Shown piece after piece: positions 1 to 7,993 of a DNA stretch of 64,000 bases (positions within the stretch are counted from its first letter, which is position 1; each line of letters begins with the position of its first letter). The notes beneath the pieces are model-generated. The model ran no database searches. It was not told the DNA's origin and saw only the letters and a program-made list of their open reading frames with translations. Location: NCBI GenBank assembly GCA_017626435.1, contig JAGAIR010000010.1, positions 1 through 64,000 on the forward strand. The letters run 5' to 3'. The DNA comes from Lachnospiraceae bacterium. Lineage in GTDB: Bacteria > Bacillota_A > Clostridia > Lachnospirales > Lachnospiraceae. Both the position numbers and the translations under genes were made by a program.

Positions 1-61
1 TTAAAACAAAGCCAAGGGGGCTTTTGTAAGTAACTGATGTTGCGGTTGGTGAATTTTTCGA

Positions 62-135
62 TGAGTCTTTAGACTCAGGTGCCGGAAAAGAGGCCTTATA
101 GGCCGCAAAGCAAACCACCGGCTAAGCCGGTGGTT
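62..135. repeat. cluster of three hairpins at the window edge
   Basis: Three inverted repeats lie in a row: TGAGTC/GACTCA (62-77), GGCCT/AGGCC (92-104) and a perfect 10-bp stem AACCACCGGC-TAA-GCCGGTGGTT (113-135). The last stem has no T-run, so it is not a standard terminator. A short open frame without a start (30-101) ends inside the cluster. Stacked compact hairpins of this kind occur at the right end of IS200/IS605-type elements, where they can belong to an omega RNA, but no tnpA or tnpB is visible because the window begins here. The assignment is a guess. The rest of 136-246 shows nothing I can name. Confidence 0.4.
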
Positions 136-246
136 GTGATTGCTGCCGGGCTATTTATTACTTATATTTTACAGGGAAAGGATTTCAGATTTTACATATA
201 GATGTGATACTAAGAAAAAAAGGATGTTGTGTGGAGGGTTGCATGC

Positions 247-1053
247 ATGGAACATTGTGAGGACAAAAACGTGACGGAATTTTTTCAGATTTTAAATCAG
301 ACCAAAATAGCAACGGTATTTCAACCCATTATATCATTACAAAATGGGCAAGTTATGGCGTATGAAGCATTGAGCCGGATTACATTAGATGGTTGTAACA
401 TGTCAATCAGTGATATGTTTGATATAGCGGCACATCTAAAATGTCTGTGGAGACTCGAAAAAGTATGTAGGAGTAAGGCGGTAAAAAATGCCATAAAAAA
501 ACCCGATGGAGTAAAATTATTTTTGAATGTTGATCCGAATGTCATACAGGATCCCGAGTTTGTTTCTGGCTTTACAAAGGAATATTTAGATAAGTATAAG
601 TTAAGAACCAAGGATATTGTCTTTGAAATTACGGAGCGGTCTGATGTAGAAAACTATGAAATCCTCCAAAATGTCGTACATCACTATGAAGAGCAGGGGT
701 TTGAAATCGCTCTGGATGACATCGGAGCCGGGTATTCCGGATTAAATCGGATCAACTACCTAAATCCTAAATTTCTAAAAATTGATATGGAGTTGATCCA
801 CCATATTTATAACAGCAAATCTAAAAAATCTCTGGTGAGTATGCTGGTTAAATACTGTGAAAATATGAATGGCATTCTCATTGCCGAGGGAATCGAACAG
901 AAGGAAGAGCTGGAATGCCTGATTCAGCTTGGTGTGAAATACGGTCAGGGATACTACCTGGGGAAGCCAAATTCCGATTTTATTGATCTGGAAGAAAATA
1001 AGGTAAAGCAGATACAAACATATCAAAGGCAACAAAAAACGGTAATCGTGTAA
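247..1053 (+). CDS. EAL-domain cyclic-di-GMP phosphodiesterase
   Basis: A stand-alone EAL domain fills almost all of this 268-residue protein, predicted to hydrolyse c-di-GMP to pGpG in the cytoplasm. The catalytic signature is intact: EAL at residues 40-42, the metal-binding Asn 94 in LFLNVDP, Glu 127, the DDIGAG loop at 157-162, Lys 178 and Asp 180, Glu 214 in AEGIE, and Gln 234 near the end. There is no sensor, GGDEF or membrane segment. A GTG at 229 is also open, but GGAGGG at 233-238 is correctly spaced for the ATG at 247. The stop lies 9 bp before the chemoreceptor gene, so the two are probably cotranscribed and c-di-GMP breakdown may be linked to taxis. Activity is inferred from the residues only. 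Confidence 0.88.
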   Translation: MEHCEDKNVTEFFQILNQTKIATVFQPIISLQNGQVMAYEALSRITLDGCNMSISDMFDIAAHLKCLWRLEKVCRSKAVKNAIKKPDGVKLFLNVDPNVIQDPEFVSGFTKEYLDKYKLRTKDIVFEITERSDVENYEILQNVVHHYEEQGFEIALDDIGAGYSGLNRINYLNPKFLKIDMELIHHIYNSKSKKSLVSMLVKYCENMNGILIAEGIEQKEELECLIQLGVKYGQGYYLGKPNSDFIDLEENKVKQIQTYQRQQKTVIV

Positions 1054-1062
1054 GGAGGAAAT

Positions 1063-2352
1063 ATGACCCAACAAGAAATGAAATTTAAAAACAAGCAAAT
1101 CAAAGATAAAGTAAAACAGGTTTTTCGCATGATTATTTTTATGTATCTGGTGAGCGTTTTATTTGCAAGCTTAATGCTGATTGTTGTTCGGGAGATTCCG
1201 GATGGCTGGCAGGTTCCCTTTATCTGGCTGACCGTTGTGTTATTGACGATTGTTGTAGCGTTCTGTATAACATATACGGCGCGACAGGCGAAACTGCTCA
1301 TCAAGTATATTGCGAAGCCGACGGAAGAACTTAGTGTCGTGGCGGAGCAGATTTCGCATGGAAAGTTTGATGGTGAAATTTCCCATGAATCAGACGATGA
1401 GATAGGAGTTTTGGCGTGTAATTTCCGCAGGACAACGTCCACATTGCATAAAATCATGGGGGATTTGAACGGAATACTGGAAGAAATTGCGAAGGGGAAT
1501 TATACCGTGCATCTGGGATGTGAAGAGGCATATGTGGGGGAATTTAAGCTGCTGAGAAATAAACTCGAGGATACTGTTGCAAGGATAAGAGGCACGCTTC
1601 ATATAGTAAAGGATTCGTCGGATGAAGTGGCGGCAGGAGCAAGGCAGCTCGCGATAAGTTCACAGGAACTGGCAAAGGGGGCGGAGGAACAGTCCGATGC
1701 AGTGGAGACCTTATTGGGGAATGTATCCGATGTGGCGGCCCAGGTAGCTGCCAATACTACGTCCACCAATATTGTGCATGACAGGATAAAAGAAGTAGGT
1801 ATAGAAGCGGATATCAGCCAGAGGAAAATGCAGGAGCTGATTACTGCTATGGCCCGGATTTCAGAGACATCACAGGAAATTGAGAATGTCATTGTGGAGA
1901 TTGAAAATATTGCCTCACAGACCAATCTGTTAGCACTCAATGCGTCAATCGAGGCGGCAAGGGCGGGAGACGCGGGAAAAGGCTTTGCTGTGGTAGCAGA
2001 TCAGATCCGTGTGTTGTCAGAGAGCAGCGCCAATTCTGCAGAGGCCTCAAAAGCTCTGTTGAAGACGAATCAGGGAGAGGTAATGCATGGAAATGAAGTA
2101 ATGCGGGAAACCTCGGCTTCACTGAATAAAGTATTAGGGCACCTCGAACAAATTATTGGGGAGGTTGCCAATATTCGGTTTGCATCTGACCAGCAGACGG
2201 ATTCGGTAAAACAGATCGAAGACAGGGTGCGGCAGATCAGTAGTGTGATCCAGACCAATGCCGCTGCCTCGGAAGAGACATCTGCAACGAGCCAGCAGTT
2301 GTTGGCAGAAGCCGAATCTCTAGACGGACTTGTGAATCAGTTCCGATTATGA
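1063..2352 (+). CDS. methyl-accepting chemotaxis protein
   Basis: This is a 429-residue chemoreceptor. Two membrane segments (about 20-42 and 51-72) are joined by a loop of only about eight residues, so there is no extracellular ligand-binding domain. A HAMP linker follows (about 73-123), then a HAMP-like stretch (about 131-175), then the long signalling coiled coil. The hairpin tip that contacts CheA/CheW is clear at 284-302 ([18 protein letters not shown]). With no outside sensor, the signal is likely intramembrane, cytoplasmic or relayed by another protein. AGGAGG at 1053-1058 fixes the ATG at 1063. The gene sits directly behind the EAL gene and is followed by a terminator. Confidence 0.93.
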   Translation: MTQQEMKFKNKQIKDKVKQVFRMIIFMYLVSVLFASLMLIVVREIPDGWQVPFIWLTVVLLTIVVAFCITYTARQAKLLIKYIAKPTEELSVVAEQISHGKFDGEISHESDDEIGVLACNFRRTTSTLHKIMGDLNGILEEIAKGNYTVHLGCEEAYVGEFKLLRNKLEDTVARIRGTLHIVKDSSDEVAAGARQLAISSQELAKGAEEQSDAVETLLGNVSDVAAQVAANTTSTNIVHDRIKEVGIEADISQRKMQELITAMARISETSQEIENVIVEIENIASQTNLLALNASIEAARAGDAGKGFAVVADQIRVLSESSANSAEASKALLKTNQGEVMHGNEVMRETSASLNKVLGHLEQIIGEVANIRFASDQQTDSVKQIEDRVRQISSVIQTNAAASEETSATSQQLLAEAESLDGLVNQFRL

Positions 2353-2378
2353 GTGGAAGACAATATAAGAGGTAAGGA

Positions 2379-2407
2379 AGGGTTCTTGTGTGAGAATCCC
2401 TTTTTTT
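2379..2407 (+). terminator. Rho-independent terminator after the chemoreceptor gene
   Basis: A stem of AGGG-TTCT pairing with AGAA-T-CCCT (one bulged T) is followed by seven T residues. It closes the EAL/chemoreceptor transcription unit. Confidence 0.75.
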
Positions 2408-2482
2408 ATGGGAAGGAATAGAAATAGACTTATTTTCCAGTTAGTGTATAATTTTTATTGGCAAAAGATAAGTAATTAAAAA

Positions 2483-2507
2483 GGGAAGAAGGAAATTCCC
2501 TCTTCCC
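2483..2507. repeat. hairpin upstream of the ISLre2-type transposase
   Basis: GGGAAGA and TCTTCCC form a 7-bp stem around an 11-nt loop that contains the palindrome GGAAATTCC. It lies 60 bp before the transposase start and could block read-through from outside or lie near the left end of the element. I could not identify matching terminal inverted repeats or a target-site duplication. The rest of 2408-2566 shows nothing I can name. Confidence 0.35.
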
Positions 2508-2566
2508 AATCATACAGTTTTTCTTTATGATGTTAGTTGTCTAGAAAAACAGATAAAGGAGACTGT

Positions 2567-3898
2567 ATGATGAAATTTATTGTAGACGAAAACTTAGTAT
2601 CTTTCAAGTTGTTGGAGCAAAAAATATTTGATTATGTTTGTGAACTGGGGCGTCTAATCACGCAGCAGGTGTTGGAAAACTACGACAAGGAGCTGGCACA
2701 AGGCCGAGACAAAAAACTTTATCGTGGAAAAGGAAGACGAAAGACCAGCATCAAAACCGTGTACGGGGAAGTAGAATACAATCGCACTGTGTACCGGATA
2801 AAGACAGAGCAAGGTGAGACGGCATATGTCTATCTGCTGGATGAAGCCATGCAGATGGATAAAATAGGTCTGATCTCCACGAATCTTGCAGAGAAGATAG
2901 CAATGACTGTAACAGAGGCACCCTATCGTGTAGCATCTGAAACAATCAGCAGTACCTGCGGACAGACCATCAGTAGCGGCGGAGTCTGGAACATGATGCA
3001 ACGTCTAGGGGAACGAATCAGTAAAGAAGAAAAGCATGCGGTAAAAGAGATGAATGCAGACCAAACCAAAGGTGAAAAAATCATACCGGTATTGTTTGAA
3101 GAAATGGATGGTGTATGGCTCCATATGCAGGACAGCAATCATAAGAAGATGAAGAAACAGGAAATGAAAGTATTTACCATGTACGAAGGCTGGGATGCAG
3201 AAAAAGAAAAGCAAGACCGAAGTACCCTTGTCGGAAAGACAATGCTGGCAGGGATGGAATCCAGTACTGAATTTCATGAGAAAAGGGAAACACTGATTGA
3301 AAGCAAATATAATGTGGAGGAAATCCAACAAAGGATACTGAACGGAGATGGAGGGAGCTGGATTAAAGAGCCATACGATCCGGATACAATCTTCCAGTTA
3401 GACCGCTATCATATCTATCAGGAAATCCTGCGAAAGATAGGCGATAAAGAAGCACAAAAAGAAGCAAGAGAACTATTTGAAGCAGAAAAGATCGAGGAAT
3501 TGCTGGAGTTTATTACCGTGTATGCAGACAGTGTGGAAAACCCGGATAAAACGGATAAAAGAAGCAAAAATGCGAGAGAACTGCACACATATTTAAAGAA
3601 CAACCGGGAAGGACTGTTGCCCTACCAGAAACAGGGGAAAAAGATACCTGAACCCCGGGAAGGTATCCTGTATAAAAATATGGGAGTATAGGAGTCCCAG
3701 AACTGTACTGTGATCACCATGAGAATGAAGCATCGTCGGATGAGATGGTCAAAAGAAGGCGCAAACAATCTGGCGAAAGTGTTGTACCGGAAGGAAAACA
3801 AAGAACTTTGCAGTACAATAGAGAGATATACAGACGGTCTGATATTTACTGCACAAATGAAAGAAATCGTAGAAACATTGAGTGCAGCAAAAACTCCG
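2567..3898 (+). pseudogene. ISLre2-family (UPF0236) transposase broken by an amber codon and lacking its C-terminus
   Basis: The protein matches ISLre2-family transposases throughout, including the family block around NMG..ESQNCTVITMRMKHRRMRW. The frame starts at ATG 2567 (AAGGAG at 2556-2561) and stops at a TAG at 3689-3691, then continues in the same frame to 4015. Family members usually have glutamine at the stop position, so a single CAG-to-TAG change is the simplest cause. After LSAAKTP (about 3898) the transposase C-terminus is absent, and the frame runs directly into the N-terminus of a phage-type integrase. The element is therefore dead twice over. No internal reinitiation site with a good ribosome site is seen. 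Confidence 0.85.
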
Positions 3899-5042
3899 AC
3901 AAAGAATCATAAAGGAAGGGAATTGGGTAAGGGGTTATATCAGCGGAAGGATGGGCGATATGAGGCGAGAGCAAAGGTAAATGGGAAAATATTGATATAT
4001 TTGGAAGAAATCTGAGGGAGCTAAAGAAAAGATTTGAGGAAGAAAAAGAGCTGGCAGCCAATCGTCTGGAGGCTAGAATCAACAGATTAACACTTAGTGA
4101 ATGGTTTGAAAATTATAAAGTACCTTATGTAAAAGAAACGAGCGTGTTTCCGATGCGGAGTAAATTTTATAATTCATTTGGAAAACGTCTTGGAGACATG
4201 CGTCTGGTGGATATCACTAATATAGATGTTCAGAATGTAATCACACAGATGAACAAAGAGGGAAAGGCAGCTTCCACTATGCGTGAGGCATTGGGAAGAA
4301 TGAGGGAATGTATGGAATCAGCAAAAAATAACAGGCTGATTCCTATTAATCCCTGTTTTGAAATTAATGTGCCGTGGGAGAACAGGCAGGTTAAAAGGAG
4401 GTTTCTTTCTCCGGAAGAACAGAATACATTTTTGAAAACAGTAGAACATAACTGGTATAAGGAGATGTTTTACATTATGTTCTTAACAGGGATGAGAATC
4501 GGAGAAGTGGGCGGTCTTATGTGGAGTGACATTGATTTTGATAATAAATGTATCCACATAAATCGCTCTTTGTCATGTCAATATGAGTATGGAAAGAAGA
4601 TGCTCCGTCTGACAGAGCCTAAAACTCATAATTCATATCGGAAGATTCCATTTTTTGGGGAGGCAGAGGAAATGTATTTGTCCCAGCAGAGAAAAGTGAA
4701 AGAGCTGAAAAAAGCACTTGGTTCAAGATGGAGAGGGGAAGAAGGATGTGAGGATTTAGTTTTTGTGACAGAGAGCCGGTTGTTTTTGAAGATATGTATC
4801 CTCACGCAATCCGACATACATTCTGCAGCCGATGTTTTGAGGCAGATATGCAGCCCAAAGTAGTACAGAGTATTATGGGGCATCAGCACTATAGTACAAC
4901 CATTGATATTTATACCCATGTTACTGATGCAAAGTTTGAGGAAGAAATAGAGAAATTCGGATTGGCATTGGAGGAAGAACCAACAGAAGAAGCGGAGGAT
5001 ATGGAGGAAGGGGAGGATACTGGTTTTGGCTTGATGATGTGA
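3899..5042 (+). pseudogene. Tn916-type tyrosine recombinase (integrase), frameshifted and internally deleted
   Basis: The N-terminal DNA-binding part (GRELGKGLYQRKDGRYEAR) is fused in frame to the dead transposase. A one-base loss in the A-run near 3986-3990 moves the gene to another frame, which carries the core-binding domain and the catalytic Arg (TGMRIGEVG) and Lys (EPKTHNSYRK) up to 4863. Around 4770 about 50 codons are missing and the frame changes again; the rest (4780-5042) holds HAIRHTFCSR, GHQHYSTT and the Tyr nucleophile in IDIYTHV. All catalytic residues survive but are spread over three frames, so the gene cannot make an active enzyme. It probably marks a former conjugative transposon of which nothing else remains here. 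Confidence 0.85.
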
Positions 5043-5165
5043 TGGGTGATTCCAATAAAAAAACATATATCTTTGAACATAAGAAAAGTATATATTCTAT
5101 CTGGTATAAAAGAGGCAGACAACAGGGATATTGCTTGTACTTTAAATAAAAAAGGGGACTGTGTC

Positions 5166-5228
5166 AATTATATCAGAAAATAAGTCTTTACTTCGCCACA
5201 AAGTGATAGTATAATTATATCAGAAAAT
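5166..5228 (+). promoter_or_regulatory. promoter of the Phd/ParE pair, bracketed by 16-bp direct repeats
   Basis: A TTTACT -35 box (5187-5192), a 17-bp spacer and a perfect TATAAT (5210-5215) form a good SigA-type promoter. Identical 16-bp repeats AATTATATCAGAAAAT lie at 5166-5181 and 5213-5228, 47 bp apart. The second overlaps the -10 box. Toxin-antitoxin operons are normally repressed by the antitoxin or the complex binding at the promoter, so these repeats are the likely operators. Confidence 0.55.
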
Positions 5229-5300
5229 TGATATGATAGTTTGCTGCCAGAAATGGCACATAAAAGGAAACTATAATGAAGAATGAAGGGAGAGAGGATT

Positions 5301-5567
5301 ATGCTGATAAAAGCATCTGCAGCACTGAGAAATGATTATGCAACGATATCTGCATTGGCAAAAGAAACAAAAGAGCCCATATATATAACCAAAAATGGGG
5401 AAGGTGACTTAGTATTAATGAGTATAGATGCCTTTGAAAAGCGGGAACAGATGTTGCAGTTAAGAGCAAGGGTACTGCAGGCGGAGCAGGAACGAATAGA
5501 TGGAGAGCCGACAATCAGCGTGTCAGAGGCGAGAAAGCGCTTAAGGGAGAGAGCAAGTGAAGTGTAA
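5301..5567 (+). CDS. Phd/YefM-type antitoxin
   Basis: This 88-residue protein has the Phd/YefM fold signature: an N-terminal DNA-binding part (RNDYATISALAKETKEPIYITKNGEGDLVLMS is the typical pattern, split here as residues about 10-41) and a charged C-terminal helix that wraps the toxin. It should neutralise the ParE-like protein encoded next and repress the operon. An in-frame ATG at 5283 exists, but GGAGAGAGG at 5289-5297 points to the ATG at 5301. The end overlaps the toxin gene by 11 bp, the usual layout for coupled translation. Confidence 0.85.
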   Translation: MLIKASAALRNDYATISALAKETKEPIYITKNGEGDLVLMSIDAFEKREQMLQLRARVLQAEQERIDGEPTISVSEARKRLRERASEV

Positions 5568-5865
5568 AGTGGAAATTCTGCCTTCCGCATGGGAGGATTT
5601 GAAAAAAATAGAAGATTATTATATCCTGCAGTTTGATGTGCAGACAGCATTGAAAGTCAGCGATCATATTTTAGACACCATTGAACGATTGGAACAGTTT
5701 CCAGATTCCGGTTCGGCTACACCGGATGATTGGCTCGATGATCAGGGATACCGGATGATAATCTGCAAAAAGCATGTTGCCATTTACCGGGTTATTCATG
5801 GAACAGTGTATATATATCATATCGCAGATACGCAGACGGAATACACAAAATTATTTTATCAGTAG
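5557..5865 (+). CDS. RelE/ParE-type toxin
   Basis: The 102-residue protein begins with the ParE-family pattern (VEILPSAWEDLKKIEDYY) and ends with the family's core strand motif (RMIICKKHVAIYRVI...YIYHI). Members inhibit DNA gyrase (ParE) or cleave mRNA (RelE); which applies cannot be told here. It starts at a GTG at 5557 inside the antitoxin's last codons, with AAGGGAGA upstream as ribosome site. The gene is full length and no disabling change is seen, so this pair may be active. It sits in a cluster of decayed mobile genes, a common place for such modules. Confidence 0.85.
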   Translation: MKCKVEILPSAWEDLKKIEDYYILQFDVQTALKVSDHILDTIERLEQFPDSGSATPDDWLDDQGYRMIICKKHVAIYRVIHGTVYIYHIADTQTEYTKLFYQ

Positions 5866-5906
5866 TCGCAACAAGCTTCTATGGGAGAAGAAAGGAGGGA
5901 ATATCC

Positions 5907-6134
5907 ATGATGTGTAAAACAGAAGATAATACCTTCTCATCCGATGAGGATATTTTGAGTATCTCAAAGAGATTGATTAGACAGAACAAAGAGGCTTATG
6001 AGATACTGGCAAAACTAGTGAATTCTCGTCAGAATCGGATAGATACAGCAGAATCAATGTTTGGAATTTTACCAAAGGATGCAGACGTAAGGGAATCTAG
6101 GGCAGAAAGATTAAGTAATGAAAGTTTTGCTTGA
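5907..6134 (+). CDS. small antitoxin-like protein left beside a PIN toxin remnant
   Basis: A 75-residue, charged, probably helical protein preceded by AAAGGAGGG (5891-5899) at good spacing. I do not recognise its family by sequence. Its 3' end overlaps the start codon of an 11-codon PIN-toxin stub, and a short gene overlapping a PIN gene is the classic antitoxin position, so it is most likely the antitoxin of a former VapBC-type pair. With the toxin lost it would be an orphan that can still be translated. Confidence 0.55.
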   Translation: MMCKTEDNTFSSDEDILSISKRLIRQNKEAYEILAKLVNSRQNRIDTAESMFGILPKDADVRESRAERLSNESFA

Positions 6135-6153
6135 CACCAATTTTTTTATGTAA
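6118..6153 (+). pseudogene. remnant of a PIN-domain toxin, first 10 codons
   Basis: From the ATG at 6118 the frame reads MKVLLDTNFFM and then meets a stop. MKVLLDTN is the standard opening of PIN ribonucleases, with the first metal-binding Asp in place. The rest of the gene is missing; the following sequence is unrelated. The start overlaps the preceding small gene by 17 bp. Confidence 0.6.
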
Positions 6154-6429
6154 GCAAACATATCAAGTTTTATCTGAAATTATCAAACTTTATCACAGTT
6201 TTTGGGATTGATTTGGGATTGTGGATTGGGACTTGGTTTTGAACATCTAAGCCGGATGGTTGCATGGTACTCAAGGAAACTGATTTGTAATCTTGTAGAA
6301 ATTGAAGATGAGTCTGAGTATAAGCCTGGGAAGAAATTCCACGTTGCAAATTCGGACACAATAATATACACGGATCTTTCTTTGTGTAAGAATTGTAATT
6401 ATGACTGCCAGAGAGTAAATAAAGATACG

Positions 6430-6775
6430 ATAGGTTCTTCGGTTGGTTTCTTCCTTTTTGAGATACTTGAAAAAACATTCACATACAGCATTATCAAAGG
6501 GATATCCCTTTTTAGAGAAAGACTGTACAACATGCAGAGAATCCAATAACTGCCGGAAAGAAAAGGCAGTATACTGGGAACTCCGGTCGGAGTGGAACAG
6601 GAGTTCATTGGGAGCATTGCGTTTTTGATAAGCCTTTTGAAAGGTTGTTATGACTAATCCGGCATCAGGCTTTCCTGCTTTGATATAGGTAAAGTCGCTT
6701 GCCCAGACCAGGTTTGGTGCTTTCTGGCTAAAATTCTGCTGCAGATAATTGGTGTATTCTTCATTATTTGTGTGT
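6430..6775 (-). pseudogene. IS3-family transposase (OrfB) remnant
   Basis: Read on the minus strand, this stretch encodes recognisable pieces of an IS3 OrfB integrase core: NYLQQNFSQKAPNLVWASDFTYIKAG, split here at an internal deletion, then FHSDRSSQYTAFSF with the second catalytic Asp region, then SFSKKGYPFDNAVCECFF with the catalytic Glu region. Both ends of the gene and the OrfA part are missing, and homology stops at ETNRRTY (about 6430). Roughly 40 codons between the first and second Asp blocks are also lost. Flanking 6154-6429 and 6776-6978 contain no gene I can support; TATAAT at 6934-6939 may be the LysR gene's -10 box. Confidence 0.75.
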
Positions 6776-6978
6776 TTTGTGTGCTACTTTGGTTTATCGG
6801 TAGACATCTTTGGGAGTTCTAAGTCACCACTTAGTTATTTCGATAAGGCATGAGAGGAGACAGGTGATTTTTTGTTACAGGGATACATTTGAGAAGTGAA
6901 ATATTTTTTAATGCCTTTTTGATTTGTAAATGTTATAATAATAAAAAAAGTGATCATAAAAATTAAGGTGGTGATTTT

Positions 6979-7872
6979 ATATACAATCCACAACTTGAAA
7001 CATTTATCCGGGTAGCAGACGCTGGAAGTTTTAATAAGGCAGCGGAAAAATCATTTATCACTCCAACCGCAGTGATCAAACAGATTAATCTGTTGGAGGA
7101 TGAACTTGGCGTAAAGTTATTTGAACGGACACACAGGGGAATTCATCTGACGAAGGCGGGCATTTCTCTATATCAGGATGCAAAGTATATTATTGGGTAT
7201 TGCAGGGATTCCGTGACACGGGCGAAGAATGCCATGCAGGAAGATGAGGATGTTATTCGTATTGGTACATCACCTATGACCCCGGCACAAATTCTTGTGG
7301 AGTTGTGGCCTAAAATTCATGAGTATAGTCCGGAAATTAAATTTCAGCTGGTACCCTTTGATAACACACCAGAAAATGCGAGAGAAATTTTAGCGAATCT
7401 GGGACAGAATATAGACGTTGTAGCGGGAATTTTTGATGAAACGATGCTGGATTTGCGGAAATGTGCAGGATTTGAGATATCCAGGGAACCGATTTGTTGC
7501 GCTGTTTCAATCCACCACCGTCTTGCAGCGAAAAATAAGCTTGCCGTGGAAGATATGTATGGAGAAAATCTCATGTTGATGCACAGGGGATGGAGCTATT
7601 ATGTGGATGAACTCAGGGATGATATCTGGCAGAACCATAACCGTATCCGCATTGTAGATTTTGATTTTTATAATGTAGATACTTTTAACCGTTGTGAAAA
7701 CAGCAATGATATACTGATGGCAACAAAAGCATGGACAAATGTACATCCATTGTTAAAGATTATTCCAGTTGAGTGGGAGCATACCATTCCATATGGTCTG
7801 CTTTATTCCACTGATCCGTCAGAGACAGTACAGCGTTTTCTCTCTGCTGTGCAGAGGGCAATAAAGGATTAA
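6979..7872 (+). CDS. LysR-family transcriptional regulator with an apparent ATA start
   Basis: A 297-residue LysR regulator: winged helix-turn-helix at about 1-60 (VADAGSFNKAAEKSFITPTA, then INLLEDELGVKLFER), followed by the periplasmic-binding-protein-like effector domain. Homologous proteins start M-Y-N-P-Q-L-E-T-F. Here the codon before YNPQ is ATA at 6979, correctly placed after GGTGG (6967-6971). A stop sits at 6964, and no ATG, GTG or TTG occurs in frame until the GTG at 7072, which would delete the DNA-binding helix. So either ATA is used as a weak start or the gene has lost its start codon. It precedes the redox genes and may control them. Confidence 0.75.
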   Translation: MYNPQLETFIRVADAGSFNKAAEKSFITPTAVIKQINLLEDELGVKLFERTHRGIHLTKAGISLYQDAKYIIGYCRDSVTRAKNAMQEDEDVIRIGTSPMTPAQILVELWPKIHEYSPEIKFQLVPFDNTPENAREILANLGQNIDVVAGIFDETMLDLRKCAGFEISREPICCAVSIHHRLAAKNKLAVEDMYGENLMLMHRGWSYYVDELRDDIWQNHNRIRIVDFDFYNVDTFNRCENSNDILMATKAWTNVHPLLKIIPVEWEHTIPYGLLYSTDPSETVQRFLSAVQRAIKD

Positions 7873-7912
7873 AAATATCTGTTATAACCTTTTGGTATAA
7901 ACCAATGAACAA

Positions 7913-7944
7913 AATGAGACTTCTGAATGAGTCTCATTTTTTTT
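7913..7944 (+). terminator. Rho-independent terminator after the LysR gene
   Basis: A perfect 9-bp stem AATGAGACT / AGTCTCATT with an 8-nt loop is followed by a run of eight T residues. Confidence 0.85.
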
Positions 7945-7993
7945 ATAATAAAAACCGAAGATAGGGATTGGATACAGGAAAGGAAGTAAGCCA

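Noticed and set aside
1..246. tRNA gene or riboswitch before the EAL gene
   Set aside because: The stem-loops do not fold into a cloverleaf, no CCA-end or T-loop pattern is seen, and no known riboswitch consensus was recognised.
4626..5066. A 146-residue minus-strand ORF over the integrase
   Set aside because: The plus strand carries all integrase catalytic motifs; the minus frame is a shadow without a start signal.
6202..6549. A 115-residue plus-strand ORF
   Set aside because: Its second part is antisense to a clear IS3 transposase fragment, and there is no ribosome site or recognisable domain.
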